The notes beneath the pieces are model-generated. The model saw only the letters and a program-made list of their open reading frames with translations, was not told the DNA's origin and searched no databases. From JAFGNV01 sp964612485 (GTDB lineage: Bacteria; Chloroflexota; Anaerolineae; 4572-78; J111), in NCBI GenBank assembly GCA_964612485.1, contig CAZTFF010000010.1, positions 1-64,000 of the forward strand: 64,000 nucleotides of DNA. Direction: 5' to 3'. The stretch's first letter is position 1; every line of letters begins with the position of its first letter. A program made the translations under genes and the position numbers. This document shows positions 52,801 to 60,740 of the stretch, piece after piece.

Positions 52801-53136
52801 TCATAACAACCGAAACAAAAATCGATGCAGGTAAAATGCCGGAATCAGCCACAGGCACGCGATCACGTAAGCGGCCCAAAACGGCATACCCCAGCGATGG
52901 GCCACGATAAAGGGCAGCAGAAAAATAGCGATACCTGGCAAAGCAATAAGAATGCTTTTGGCCAGCGCCGTGATTTGCTCCGCATCGTGATGTTCCGCAT
53001 ACGCCAGCGGCAATACCAGCATGGTTGACAGCGGCAGCGCCACCAAAAAACCCGCCGCGCGCGGAAATTTACCCGACAGCCACGCAGCTACGGCAATGAC
53101 CACCGCGGAGAGTAATACTTTGAAAAAGAAAAACAT
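52801..53136 (-). CDS. Small four-helix membrane protein (DUF3147-like)
   Basis: 111 residues from the ATG that has GGAGG 6-7 bases upstream; a longer open frame exists but begins in terminator sequence. Four hydrophobic helices can be seen (for example VLLSAVVIAVAAWLSGKFP and GFLVALPLSTMLVLPLAYA). The pattern resembles DUF3147 proteins. Function unknown. Confidence 0.6.
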   Translation of the reverse strand: MFFFFKVLLSAVVIAVAAWLSGKFPRAAGFLVALPLSTMLVLPLAYAEHHDAEQITALAKSILIALPGIAIFLLPFIVAHRWGMPFWAAYVIACLWLIPAFYLHRFLFRLL

Positions 53137-53150
53137 ATACCGCCTCCGGC

Positions 53151-53203
53151 ACAAAAAATAGTCCACAGATAACGGCAACGTTCGGTTGCCTGCAACTGTG
53201 GAC
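53151..53203 (-). terminator. Terminator of the etfB-etfA-acyl-CoA dehydrogenase operon
   Basis: On the minus strand the outer stem GTCCACAG/CTGTGGAC and the inner stem GGCAAC/GTTGCC form a long hairpin, followed by TATTTTTTG. It lies about 60 bases after the dehydrogenase stop and just before the small membrane-protein start. Confidence 0.8.
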
Positions 53204-53265
53204 TTCATCCTTCGAGTGCGTTTCATTTAGAGAAAGTGATGCGTGACGAGTGCTCCTTCATCCTT

Positions 53266-54987
53266 TTAAAACGGTGCTACCAGAATTGCGTCTCGCGCGG
53301 CCAGCGGGGTGGCGTTGGCATTTTGGATGGCTTCCGCCGCCTGGTGGATCATGGGCAGGCGTTCGGCAATATAAACTTCGGCAACGGCTTTTTTGCGTCC
53401 CGATACCCGCGCATCTTGCAGCAGCAGCCAGGAATTGATGATATAAACAGCCATATCGGCCAGGTCCGACGCATAGTAATCAACCACATTGCGTTCCTGC
53501 GCTTTGAGTTGGTCGGTGGCCTGTTTGAACTGCTCGTTGGCTTCGGCCAGCTGCGCTCGAAGCGGCTCCAGTTCGGGACCATACTCCAGCCCGGCGTATT
53601 CATCCAGCAAATCATCCAGAGCGTGGCCCAGCAGCTTGCCGATGGCGGCTACAACCTGTAACTGGCTGGTGCCTTCGTAGATGTTGGTGATGCGGACATC
53701 GCGGTAATGGCGCTCGACATTGAATTCTTTCATATAACCCACGCCCCCGTGGATTTGCACAGCCTGATAAGCCACCCGATTGCCCATCTCCGTGGCGTAA
53801 TACTTGGCCAGCGGGGTCAGCGCATCGGCCAAAGCGGCGGCCAGTTTCTGGCGCTGTTTCGATTCTTTGTCCAACTTTTCTTCTTCAGCTTTGTGATTGT
53901 ATGCCTTCAACAGATCAACCCAGCGGCCCGTTTCGTAAATCAGGGCGCGGCTGGCCTCGATCTCGCTGCGCATGGATAGCAGCATCCGGGCCACCGCCGG
54001 AATATCTTTGATGGGCCGTTTGAATTGCGAGCGCTCGTGGGCGTAATCGTACGCTTCCCGGTAGGCGGCCTCGGCAATGCCCAGCGCCTGGGCCGATACC
54101 GCCAGCCGCGCGCCGTTCATCAGCGCCATGCCGTAGCGGACCAGGCCAAAGCGGCGTTTGCCGATCAGTTCCGCCGGGGTATTGTTGTAATGAATTTCGC
54201 AGGTGGGCGAGGTGCGAATGCCCAGTTTATGCTCGATGCGGCGGATGGTGACGGTTTCATCACGCTGCACAAAAAAGATCGACAGCCCGCGGGCATCGCT
54301 GGTGCCTTCTTCGCTGCGGGCCAGCACTACGCTGATATCGGCGCAGCCATTGGTGATAAAACGCTTCACGCCGTTGAGATACCACTTGCCAGTTTCTTCG
54401 TCATACGTGGCCTTGGTCTGCACCGCGCCCAAATCAGATCCGGCGTCGGCCTCGGTCAGCACCATCGCACCGTTGACCTCGCCGCGGGCAAAGGGCGGCA
54501 GCACGCGCTCCTTTAAATCCTCATCAGCATACTCGCTAATGGTAGAGGCGATCTCTTGCAGGCCGTAGATGGTCATCAACCCGGCCTCGGCCCGCGAGAT
54601 CATTTCCACCAACATGGCGTAAATAGTTTCCGGCAGGTTGAGGCCACCGTATTTCCAGGGCAGCATGGCGCCGTTCAGCTCGGCTTTTTGCAGGGCGTCA
54701 ACCGCGGCCTGGGTAGCGGCGGCGTAGGTCACTTCGCCGTTCTCAAAATGCGCGCCTTCTTCGTCGGCTTCGGCGGCGCGGGGCGCAATGACCGTGGCGC
54801 AAATATCGCCCAACACTTCCAGCAGCAGCCGGTAGTTGTCTTTGGCGTCTTCGTAACTGCGCGGCGCCGTGGAGTATTCTTTGCTGTAGCTGTACCCTTT
54901 TTCTTTGAGTTCAAGCACTTCGCGCAGATCTACTTTATCCAAATAAAATTGGAGGTCTTGATTATCCAGAAAAAAGTTATCAACCAT
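53266..54987 (-). CDS. Acyl-CoA dehydrogenase (long, DmdC/FadE-like)
   Basis: 573 residues, longer than the usual ~390-residue enzymes because of an N-terminal extension and a C-terminal helical part (about 130 residues). FAD/acyl-CoA landmarks: GAMVLTEADAGSDLGAV, RFITNGCADISVVLARS, QIHGGVGYMKEFNVERHYRD, and the catalytic Glu in IYEGTSQLQ. It oxidises an acyl-CoA to the enoyl-CoA and passes electrons to ETF, encoded immediately upstream. AAGGAAG precedes the ATG. Operon spacing to etfA is 18 bases. Confidence 0.92.
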   Translation of the reverse strand: MVDNFFLDNQDLQFYLDKVDLREVLELKEKGYSYSKEYSTAPRSYEDAKDNYRLLLEVLGDICATVIAPRAAEADEEGAHFENGEVTYAAATQAAVDALQKAELNGAMLPWKYGGLNLPETIYAMLVEMISRAEAGLMTIYGLQEIASTISEYADEDLKERVLPPFARGEVNGAMVLTEADAGSDLGAVQTKATYDEETGKWYLNGVKRFITNGCADISVVLARSEEGTSDARGLSIFFVQRDETVTIRRIEHKLGIRTSPTCEIHYNNTPAELIGKRRFGLVRYGMALMNGARLAVSAQALGIAEAAYREAYDYAHERSQFKRPIKDIPAVARMLLSMRSEIEASRALIYETGRWVDLLKAYNHKAEEEKLDKESKQRQKLAAALADALTPLAKYYATEMGNRVAYQAVQIHGGVGYMKEFNVERHYRDVRITNIYEGTSQLQVVAAIGKLLGHALDDLLDEYAGLEYGPELEPLRAQLAEANEQFKQATDQLKAQERNVVDYYASDLADMAVYIINSWLLLQDARVSGRKKAVAEVYIAERLPMIHQAAEAIQNANATPLAARDAILVAPF

Positions 54988-55005
54988 GGTTCTTCCTTTA
55001 CCTCC

Positions 55006-56031
55006 CTATTTAGCTTTCTCGCGCAGGGCGCGGATAATGAGGGGAATGACTTCGTTCAGATCGCCCACAATTTTGTAATGGGCCACATCAAAAATGGGAG
55101 CATCGGGATCGGTGTTGATGGCGATGATCTTGTTTGATTGGTCCATCCCGGCCCGGTGCTGCACCGCGCCGGAGATGCCGGCGGCAATGTACAGCCGGGG
55201 CCGCACCGTGGTGCCGGTTTGCCCCACCTGATGCTCCCGCGTGATCAAGCCGGCATCCACCGCCGCGCGGGAAGCGCCAACTTCGCCGCCCAGGGCGTGG
55301 GCCAGATCGCGCACAAGTTGCATTTCTTCTTGACTTTGTATCCCGCCACCGCCGGACACAACCACCGACGAATCTTTGAGATTAACTTTCGATTCTCGCA
55401 CTTCGCGGCTCAACACCTCTAAGACCAGATCGCCCTCTTCAAAAACAACATCCACCGATTCAATCACTCCTTTACGCGACGTATCCGGTTCCAACCGGCG
55501 CATCACGCCCTCGCGGACGGTGGCCATCTGCGGGTGCATTTTGGGGTTAACGATGGTGGCAATCAGATTTCCGCCAAAAGCGGGCCGGATTTGCAACAGC
55601 AAATCCTGGTAGGTGGTTTTATCTTTCCGAGAGGTGTAATCGCCAATTTGCAAGTCGGTGCAATCGGCGGTGAGACCGGCCCGGACCGCGCTGGCCACGC
55701 GGGGAGCAAGATCACGCCCAATGGGGCTGGCCCCCACCAGGAAAATATAGGGCCGGTGTTCTTTAACCAGGTTGATGGCTACCCGCGCATAGGGCAAGGT
55801 GCGGTACAGCTCCAACTCAGGCTGATCGGCCACCAGCGCGCGGTCGGCCCAATGATGGATGACAGATTGGGGCAGATCGCCCAGTTGGTGGCCGGCCAGC
55901 AGCCCTACCAACTCGCCGCCCAGCGTATCGGCCAGTTCGCGCCCTTTCGATAATAATTCCAGCGCCACATCGGCAATTTTGCCGTTTTCCTGTTCTACAA
56001 AAACCCAAACATTCCTACTAGAGTTTGTCAT
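55006..56031 (-). CDS. etfA: Electron transfer flavoprotein alpha subunit
   Basis: 341 residues from the ATG that has AAGGAG 11 bases upstream; a GTG four codons earlier overlaps the ribosome-binding site. The FAD-binding C-terminus is complete: VVSGGGGIQSQEEM, GASRAAVDAG, QVGQTGTTVRPRLYIAAGISGAVQH and IIAINTDPDAPIFDVAHY. It carries electrons from the acyl-CoA dehydrogenase to the quinone pool. The gap to etfB contains a complete 100-bp element. Confidence 0.95.
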   Translation of the reverse strand: MTNSSRNVWVFVEQENGKIADVALELLSKGRELADTLGGELVGLLAGHQLGDLPQSVIHHWADRALVADQPELELYRTLPYARVAINLVKEHRPYIFLVGASPIGRDLAPRVASAVRAGLTADCTDLQIGDYTSRKDKTTYQDLLLQIRPAFGGNLIATIVNPKMHPQMATVREGVMRRLEPDTSRKGVIESVDVVFEEGDLVLEVLSREVRESKVNLKDSSVVVSGGGGIQSQEEMQLVRDLAHALGGEVGASRAAVDAGLITREHQVGQTGTTVRPRLYIAAGISGAVQHRAGMDQSNKIIAINTDPDAPIFDVAHYKIVGDLNEVIPLIIRALREKAK

Positions 56032-56109
56032 ACTTTTCAACACTCCTTCTTCCTTATCAACTCAGAAGGATAATTAATGAGATTAATTGTGAATTGTGAA
56101 TATTTAATG

Positions 56110-56209
56110 GTACCTTCTCAATAATCTAGGGCAGAGTTGGTTGAGCCTGTCGAAGACCGTTGGTTTCGACAGGCTCAGACCTCGGTCCTCCGAAATATTG
56201 AGAGGATAC
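56110..56209. mobile_element. 100-bp MITE-like element with a perfect 8-bp target duplication
   Basis: Opposite orientation to the 24963 copy. The ends GTACCTTCTCAATA and TATTGAGAGGATAC are complementary at 12 of 14 positions. The flanks are the identical 8-mer ATTTAATG on both sides (56102-56109 and 56210-56217). It lies inside a larger AT-rich palindrome (TTGTGAATTGTGAAT ... ATTCACCATTCACAA) between etfB and etfA. Confidence 0.85.
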
Positions 56210-56250
56210 ATTTAATGATTAATAATTCACCATTCACAATTAATTATTAA

Positions 56251-57153
56251 TTACCCAACAATATATTCTTGAACAAGTTCTTCGATCATCGCCCGAATGT
56301 GTTCTTCATCGGGCGAGATGTCTTTGGCTTCGGTGGCGCCCAGCATCACAAAGTTAACTTTGTAGACCTGGGTGGGCGAGCCGGACAGCCCCAGCAGGCT
56401 TTCGTCGGCGTCGACATCGGCGGCGCTCCAGACCTCGATTTTGAGATTACGTTCGGTGAGATAAGTCTCCAGCGTTTTCTCCGACTCAAACTCGGGCCAC
56501 TGTTTCAAGATGCTGCCGTATTCCTGAGGTGTTGCCGCCAACTTGTACTCGATCTTGCGGCGAGCCGAGGCCGGGCGCGGCTGGTTGGCCGATCCTACCA
56601 CGGTCAACAGGCAGGGCAGGCTGCATTTGACCATTTCCGATCCCATATCAAAGGCGCGGTTGGCAACGATGGTGTTATCTTCCAGGCTGACAATCGATTC
56701 GGCGTAGGTGATCTGCGGCAGGCCCAGTTTTTCGGCGGTCTGCGGCCCCACCTGGGCGGTATCGCCATCAATGGCCTGGCGGCCCGAAAAAATAAGGTCA
56801 ACATTGCCCAGCTTTTTGATGGCGCAGTGAAGAGCATACGAGGTAGCCAGCGTATCGGCCCCGGCAAATTTCCGGTCGGTGAGCAGGATCACCCGGTCGG
56901 CGCCGCGATAGAGGGCTTCGCGCAGTATTTCGGCGGCTTTGGGCGGCCCCATGGTCAGCACCGTCACCGTGCCACCATACTGTTCCCGAACTTGCAGGGC
57001 CATTTCCAGAGCGTTCAGGTCTTCGGGGTTAAAAATGGCCGGCAGGGCCGCGCGGTTCATGGTTCCGTCGGCTTTCATTACCTCGCCGGTCACATTGTGG
57101 GTGTCGGGCACCTGTTTGACCAACACCACGGAGTTATAATGTTTTTCTGACAT
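56251..57153 (-). CDS. etfB: Electron transfer flavoprotein beta subunit
   Basis: 300 residues. The beta signature VVLVKQVPDTHNVTGEVM, NPEDLNALEMALQ, SGRQAIDGDTAQVGPQTAEKLGLP and the PCLLTVVGSANQPRPASARRK loop are present. It partners EtfA. An AAGGAGGT ribosome-binding site and a TATACT -10 (minus strand, 57190-57195, TG upstream) support the start. Confidence 0.95.
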   Translation of the reverse strand: MSEKHYNSVVLVKQVPDTHNVTGEVMKADGTMNRAALPAIFNPEDLNALEMALQVREQYGGTVTVLTMGPPKAAEILREALYRGADRVILLTDRKFAGADTLATSYALHCAIKKLGNVDLIFSGRQAIDGDTAQVGPQTAEKLGLPQITYAESIVSLEDNTIVANRAFDMGSEMVKCSLPCLLTVVGSANQPRPASARRKIEYKLAATPQEYGSILKQWPEFESEKTLETYLTERNLKIEVWSAADVDADESLLGLSGSPTQVYKVNFVMLGATEAKDISPDEEHIRAMIEELVQEYIVG

Positions 57154-57189
57154 CTATAAGGATACCTCCTTCCAAAATAAACAGGCCGC

Positions 57190-57217
57190 AGTATACCACA
57201 AGTTATGGCAGGGCAAA
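57190..57217 (-). promoter_or_regulatory. etfB promoter
   Basis: On the minus strand, TATACT (57190-57195) is preceded by TGG, an extended -10, and by TTTGCC (57212-57217), 16 bases upstream. It lies about 40 bases before the ATG. Confidence 0.55.
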
Positions 57218-57261
57218 AACGTCATCAAGGGAACCGTAATCAATTTGGGACATCCTGTTGA

Positions 57262-57591
57262 GCCACCTGTAAAGGCCAGTCAAGGCTGAGTCTCTTTCAC
57301 CTGCTGACCATTGCCGCTCGCCTGTTGGCTCTGGATGATTTCACTGCCAAAGAATCATTGGCGCGGGACCAGACCGAACTGACCGGGGTTTATGCCGGCA
57401 ACCCTAAGCGCGGCACGGCCACGCCCACCACCGAACGAATGTTACGCGCCTTTGACAATATCCATCTCATGGTGATGACCGTGGAAGAACAAATAGCTTA
57501 CCAAATCTCACCGCTTTCTGAGGTGCAAGCGCGCATTTTGCCCTTGTTGGAGTTACCCAACTCCTTGTACACCGCTCTGCAAACCTCTTGA
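57262..57591 (+). pseudogene. C-terminal transposase fragment (IS1634/IS4-like)
   Basis: About 110 codons remain open from after a stop at 57259 to the stop at 57589. LFHLLTIAARLLALDDFTA, VYAGNPKRGTATPTTERML, NIHLMVMTVEEQ and PLSEVQARILPLLELPNSLY resemble the end of IS1634/IS4-type transposases of Chloroflexi. The frame is interrupted upstream, and a second frame (NLGHPVEPPVKASQG) may continue it, so this is a decayed remnant. Family assignment is from memory of the motif style. Confidence 0.55.
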
Positions 57592-57818
57592 CTTGGGAAG
57601 AGTGTATCGATGGCCTGTATGTGATTGGTAAGGTACCGAAATAAGCAACTATTAACCATCAATGGCAGTTTTCTCACTGCCTGTTGCTCCCATCTTTGAG
57701 TGTTGGGTGTGACAACCCAAATTTAATTTTTTAGAAAAAATTTGGACGAACGTTCAGTATATAGTTGTCAAAGCCTCAAATGTGATGATTGGGGTTAAAT
57801 AGCAAACAGATGTATTTT

Positions 57819-57892
57819 ATCGACAGGATTTACAAGATTAACAGGATAAAAACAGGTGAAAAATCCTGTTAATCCTGTCTGTTATTGTCGAT
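57819..57892. repeat. 74-base inverted repeat (ATCGACAGGATTTAC type)
   Basis: Arms from ATCGACAGGATT through GATTAACAGGAT and back (ATCCTGTTAATC, ending ATTGTCGAT) bracket a short loop. One arm also occurs at 24916-24946. The 423-base gap between the transposase fragment and the VWA gene holds only this repeat and the following hairpin. Confidence 0.6.
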
Positions 57893-57955
57893 CTGAAACA
57901 GAATTGAACAACCCCGGTACATTGCCGCTAACTTTTACACTTTCTATGGCAAGAT

Positions 57956-57984
57956 ACCGGGTCCGGTACTTTGCCGGACCCGGT
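57956..57984. terminator. 11-bp hairpin downstream of the VWA gene
   Basis: ACCGGGTCCGG and its exact complement (57974-57984) enclose a 7-base loop 30 bases after the VWA stop. There is no T tract on the minus strand, so it may be a repeat or a weak terminator. Confidence 0.5.
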
Positions 57985-58013
57985 GTAGTTCAAAATCTGG
58001 CCGGATCAGCCCG

Positions 58014-59648
58014 TCACTTCTGCCGATCATCCAGTAACTGGGCCGTTTCTACCAGGTTGACGAACTCGGTGCGGTAGCCTTCGGCATCCTGGCCAAGGCC
58101 GGTCCGGGCTAAAGCCAGGGTTTGATCATAGGTAGCATTGCCCTTAAAGGCCGAGTCACGCAGCAGCAAGCCAAATTCCGCCACCGCCGCCGAGAATTTG
58201 AAGTTGGCCGAGGTCTCTTCGAGCGCGATGGATTCATCCACCAAGGGCGATACAATCTCGATGCTTTGGCTGCCGTCCGGTTGCTTGTAGCGGAATTTGA
58301 CGGTCAACAGTTCATTGCTGTTGGCCTGAGCCGATATTTCCGAGGCCTGATATTTCAATTCCGGGGTCGGGCGAAGCGCCGCATCGGCGGAGGCGGGGAT
58401 GATCTCGTACAAGGCCGTCACCGTGTGGCCGGCGCCCAATTCGCCGGCGTCTTTGGTATCATCGGTAAAATCTTCCTTGGCCAGCAGGCGATTCTCATAG
58501 CCGATCAGGCGGTAGGCTTTCACTTTGGCCGGGTTGAATTCGATCTGAATTTTGACATCTTTGGCAATGGTCAGCAGGGTGCCGGCCATTTCACTGACCA
58601 ACACTTTTTTGGCTTCCCGGATGGTGTCGATGTAGGCGTAGTTGCCGTTGCCTTTGTTGGAGAGCTGCTCCATCTTGGAATCTTGGTAGTTGCCCGTGCC
58701 AAATCCAAGAATGCTCAGAAAGACGCCTTCTTCCCGTTTTTGCTCGATCAGCCTGACCAGATCGCCGTTGCTGGAGACACCGACGTTAAAATCGCCATCG
58801 GTGGCCAGGATGATCCGGTTGTTGCCGCCGGGGATGAAGTTTTCCTGAGCCTGGCGGTAGGCCAGTTGAATTCCCGCGCCACCGGCGGTGGAACCGCCGG
58901 CTTCCAGGCGATCAATGGCATCCAGGATCACGGCTTTCTCCGCGCCGGAGGTGGAGGGCAGCACCAGCCCGGCCGCGCCGGCATAGACCACAATCGATAC
59001 CCGGTCGCGCCCGGTCAATTGTTCAACCAGCAGCCGGAAACCTTGCTTGAGCAGGGGCAGTTTGTTGGGGTCGTTCATCGAGCCGGAAACATCCAGCAAA
59101 AAGACCAAATTGCTGTCGGGCAGGACGGTTTTATCAACCTGTTGGCCCTGGATGCCAATGTGTACCAGCTTGTGGCCTGAATTCCAGGGGCAGGTTGATA
59201 CTTCGGTGGTGATGGAAAAGGGATGCTGCCCGTCGGGTTGGGGGTATTCATATGTGAAGTAGTTGATGAACTCTTCAATCCGCACCGCGTCCGGCGGCGG
59301 GAGTTGAGAATTATTGAGAAAACGGCGGGCATTGCTGTAGGAGGCCGTATCCACATCGATGGAGAAGGTGGAAAGCGGATTGCTCATCGCCTCCAAAAAT
59401 TCGTTCTCCTGGATGAAATCGTACGCTTCGGTGTTAAAGGCTTCAGGCTGCTCGGCGGCCGCTGCCTGGTCTACCACACTTTCGACTTGAGCCGTTTCTG
59501 CCACGCTTACTATCTCTTTTTCGATTTCTTTTTCTATGACAACTGTTTCTACTACTGTTTCTGTTGTTGGCGCGGCGCCACAAGCGCCGGCTGCCAGCAC
59601 GACTACCATCAATAGAGCGAACATAAGGGTTGATTTTAGGTGAGACAT
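58014..59648 (-). CDS. VWA-domain lipoprotein (YfbK family)
   Basis: 544 residues. The signal peptide ends in VLAAGACGAA (lipobox), then a Glu/Val linker (about 28-50) similar to that of the sugar-binding lipoprotein at 61974. The N-terminal von Willebrand-anchor region (STFSIDVDTASYSNARRFL) precedes the VWA domain, whose MIDAS is FLLDVSGSMNDPNK, completed by GDFNVGVSS. A C-terminal DUF3520 domain follows (FKFSAAVAEFGLLLRDS). The YfbK family lacks a firm function; adhesion or protein-complex assembly at the cell surface is inferred. AAGGAG precedes the ATG. Confidence 0.9.
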   Translation of the reverse strand: MSHLKSTLMFALLMVVVLAAGACGAAPTTETVVETVVIEKEIEKEIVSVAETAQVESVVDQAAAAEQPEAFNTEAYDFIQENEFLEAMSNPLSTFSIDVDTASYSNARRFLNNSQLPPPDAVRIEEFINYFTYEYPQPDGQHPFSITTEVSTCPWNSGHKLVHIGIQGQQVDKTVLPDSNLVFLLDVSGSMNDPNKLPLLKQGFRLLVEQLTGRDRVSIVVYAGAAGLVLPSTSGAEKAVILDAIDRLEAGGSTAGGAGIQLAYRQAQENFIPGGNNRIILATDGDFNVGVSSNGDLVRLIEQKREEGVFLSILGFGTGNYQDSKMEQLSNKGNGNYAYIDTIREAKKVLVSEMAGTLLTIAKDVKIQIEFNPAKVKAYRLIGYENRLLAKEDFTDDTKDAGELGAGHTVTALYEIIPASADAALRPTPELKYQASEISAQANSNELLTVKFRYKQPDGSQSIEIVSPLVDESIALEETSANFKFSAAVAEFGLLLRDSAFKGNATYDQTLALARTGLGQDAEGYRTEFVNLVETAQLLDDRQK

Positions 59649-59678
59649 GAGCTTCTCCTTTTTGGAAATAAGTTAGGG

Positions 59679-59758
59679 CCTAACCCGTGAGATTCTTGTT
59701 TTTTGTGCAAGAATTTTTGGTCGTATTTATCTTTTTGTTCCGATTTAACCGGGTTAGG
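59679..59758. repeat. 9-bp inverted repeat upstream of the VWA gene
   Basis: CCTAACCCG (59679-59687) and CGGGTTAGG (59750-59758) flank a T-rich spacer that could hold the VWA promoter. A second dyad, GACGTTCCCGG/CCGGGAACGTC (59772-59810), is adjacent. Confidence 0.45.
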
Positions 59759-59771
59759 TTAGTTAGATGAC

Positions 59772-59810
59772 GACGTTCCCGGAGCATTGGTTCCCAACGC
59801 CGGGAACGTC
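59772..59810. repeat. 11-bp inverted repeat (GACGTTCCCGG type)
   Basis: GACGTTCCCGG at 59772-59782 and its exact complement at 59800-59810 flank a 17-base loop. It lies in the 1.1-kb gene-poor stretch between the VWA and LacI genes. Confidence 0.5.
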
Positions 59811-59869
59811 AAACTTATCTTCCAATTTAGGGGAGAAGGTGTTGCATTTCAAGCCTCAATAATGTTACA

Positions 59870-60142
59870 TTGGGTGTTACATCCGATGCAACCGTATTAA
59901 ATAGATGCAGAAGGTGTTTCAGTCAAAAAAACGTTCAGTTCATTGACAATACACTAGGGGAAGCTACGGCCAACCAATTCTGGCCCTCATTGTCTGTTAC
60001 GCCGGGATGGGCGCGAATTTCGCTGACCGCAACCGAGGAGATGATCGATCGGGCGCTGCCCGGATTTGGGGCTGCAATGGAACAAGCGCAAACGCTGCGA
60101 GACGAACGGCCGGTGGCCCTGGTTAAGAACCCCGATTTCTAA
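59870..60142 (+). pseudogene. Possible aminotransferase C-terminal fragment
   Basis: About 90 codons, TTG start, with no ribosome-binding site. The stretch PGWARISLTATEEMIDRALPGFGAAMEQA looks like the C-terminus of a class I/II aminotransferase (VRLSL...E..ID.AL pattern). Nothing N-terminal to it survives, so a decayed remnant is the most likely reading. The identification is weak. Confidence 0.3.
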
Positions 60143-60228
60143 AGCGCGACGCGGAGTGTGGTTACATAACTCTGACGAATTATTTGTGCCGGTTTCAATC
60201 TCCGAAGCGAGATTCTGTTGGTTCAGAT

Positions 60229-60268
60229 GGTCCCTCCCCCTGCCTCTCCCAAAGGGAGGGGAGAGCGG
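60229..60268. repeat. C-rich inverted repeat (CCCTCCCCC type)
   Basis: CCCTCCCC and GGAGGGGAG flank a CTCTCCCAAAGG centre. It immediately precedes the IS21 transposase remnant. Confidence 0.4.
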
Positions 60269-60500
60269 TGCGGCGTTTTGTGCACCGGCTGCGGCCGGTT
60301 GAGCCGGAGGTCTTTGTGCGGGTACAGACCGTCCCGGGCGAAGAGCTACAGGTGGACCCTTCGGCTTCGCTCAGGGCAGGTCTTTACCAATGCCGGCCAG
60401 TTGTTTGACCCGCACACCGGGCGACTACGAGCGGCTTATGTGTTTGTGGCCACCCTAACGAGTGGTGCCGGATGTTTATCGAATTTTTTTCTTCCCATCA
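60268..60500 (+). pseudogene. IS21-type transposase (IstA) fragment with frame breaks
   Basis: VRRFVHRLRPVEPEVFVRVQ and GEELQVD read in one frame, then TNAGQLFDPHTGRLRAAYVF in another, and RMFIEFF in a third. This is the start of the IstA catalytic region (QVDF acidic motif; GRLR.AYVFVATL). A 25-bp insertion (60358-60382) separates QVD from the following Phe codon. No IS ends or IstB are seen, so it is a remnant. Confidence 0.7.
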
Positions 60501-60620
60501 CACCAGCACACGATTGCGATCCCGCGTTTGGCCCGCTGTTTGACTATTAGCGGGGCGCAATGGCGTGCTGGTCTTAATGTTGAATAGCAAACTAGAAACT
60601 GATGAATTTTCGAATTTCGC

Positions 60621-60649
60621 TTGACAAGCAAAAGAATTCATGATATATT
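60621..60649 (+). promoter_or_regulatory. lacI-type promoter: TTGACA-N17-TATATT
   Basis: A perfect -35 (60621-60626), a 17-base spacer and TATATT (60644-60649) preceded by TGA, forming an extended -10. Operator 1 begins one base downstream of the -10, so a bound repressor would occlude the transcription start. Confidence 0.85.
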
Positions 60650-60650
60650 C

Positions 60651-60666
60651 GATAAAGCGGTTTATC
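60651..60666. promoter_or_regulatory. Operator 1 of the LacI-family regulator
   Basis: GATAAAGCGGTTTATC, a LacI-type palindrome with central CG and arms GATAAA/TTTATC. It lies at the transcription start of the promoter at 60621-60649, 44 bases from operator 2. Confidence 0.8.
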
Positions 60667-60694
60667 ATCTAGGCCGCAATTTTTTATCAAAATT

Positions 60695-60710
60695 AATAAA
60701 GCGATTTATC
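60695..60710. promoter_or_regulatory. Operator 2 of the LacI-family regulator
   Basis: AATAAAGCGATTTATC, one mismatch within the palindrome relative to operator 3. The 44-base spacing to operator 1 is about four helical turns. Confidence 0.75.
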
Positions 60711-60740
60711 ATTCTTCATCAACAAAGGAACAAACTCCTG

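Noticed and set aside
56269..57150. A 293-residue open frame on the plus strand opposite etfB
   Set aside because: It mirrors etfB almost end to end, has no recognisable domain and no ribosome-binding site. It is a codon-bias shadow of the real gene.
58122..59180. A 352-residue plus-strand frame opposite the VWA gene
   Set aside because: No motifs, and fully antisense to a gene with a lipobox, MIDAS and good ribosome-binding site.
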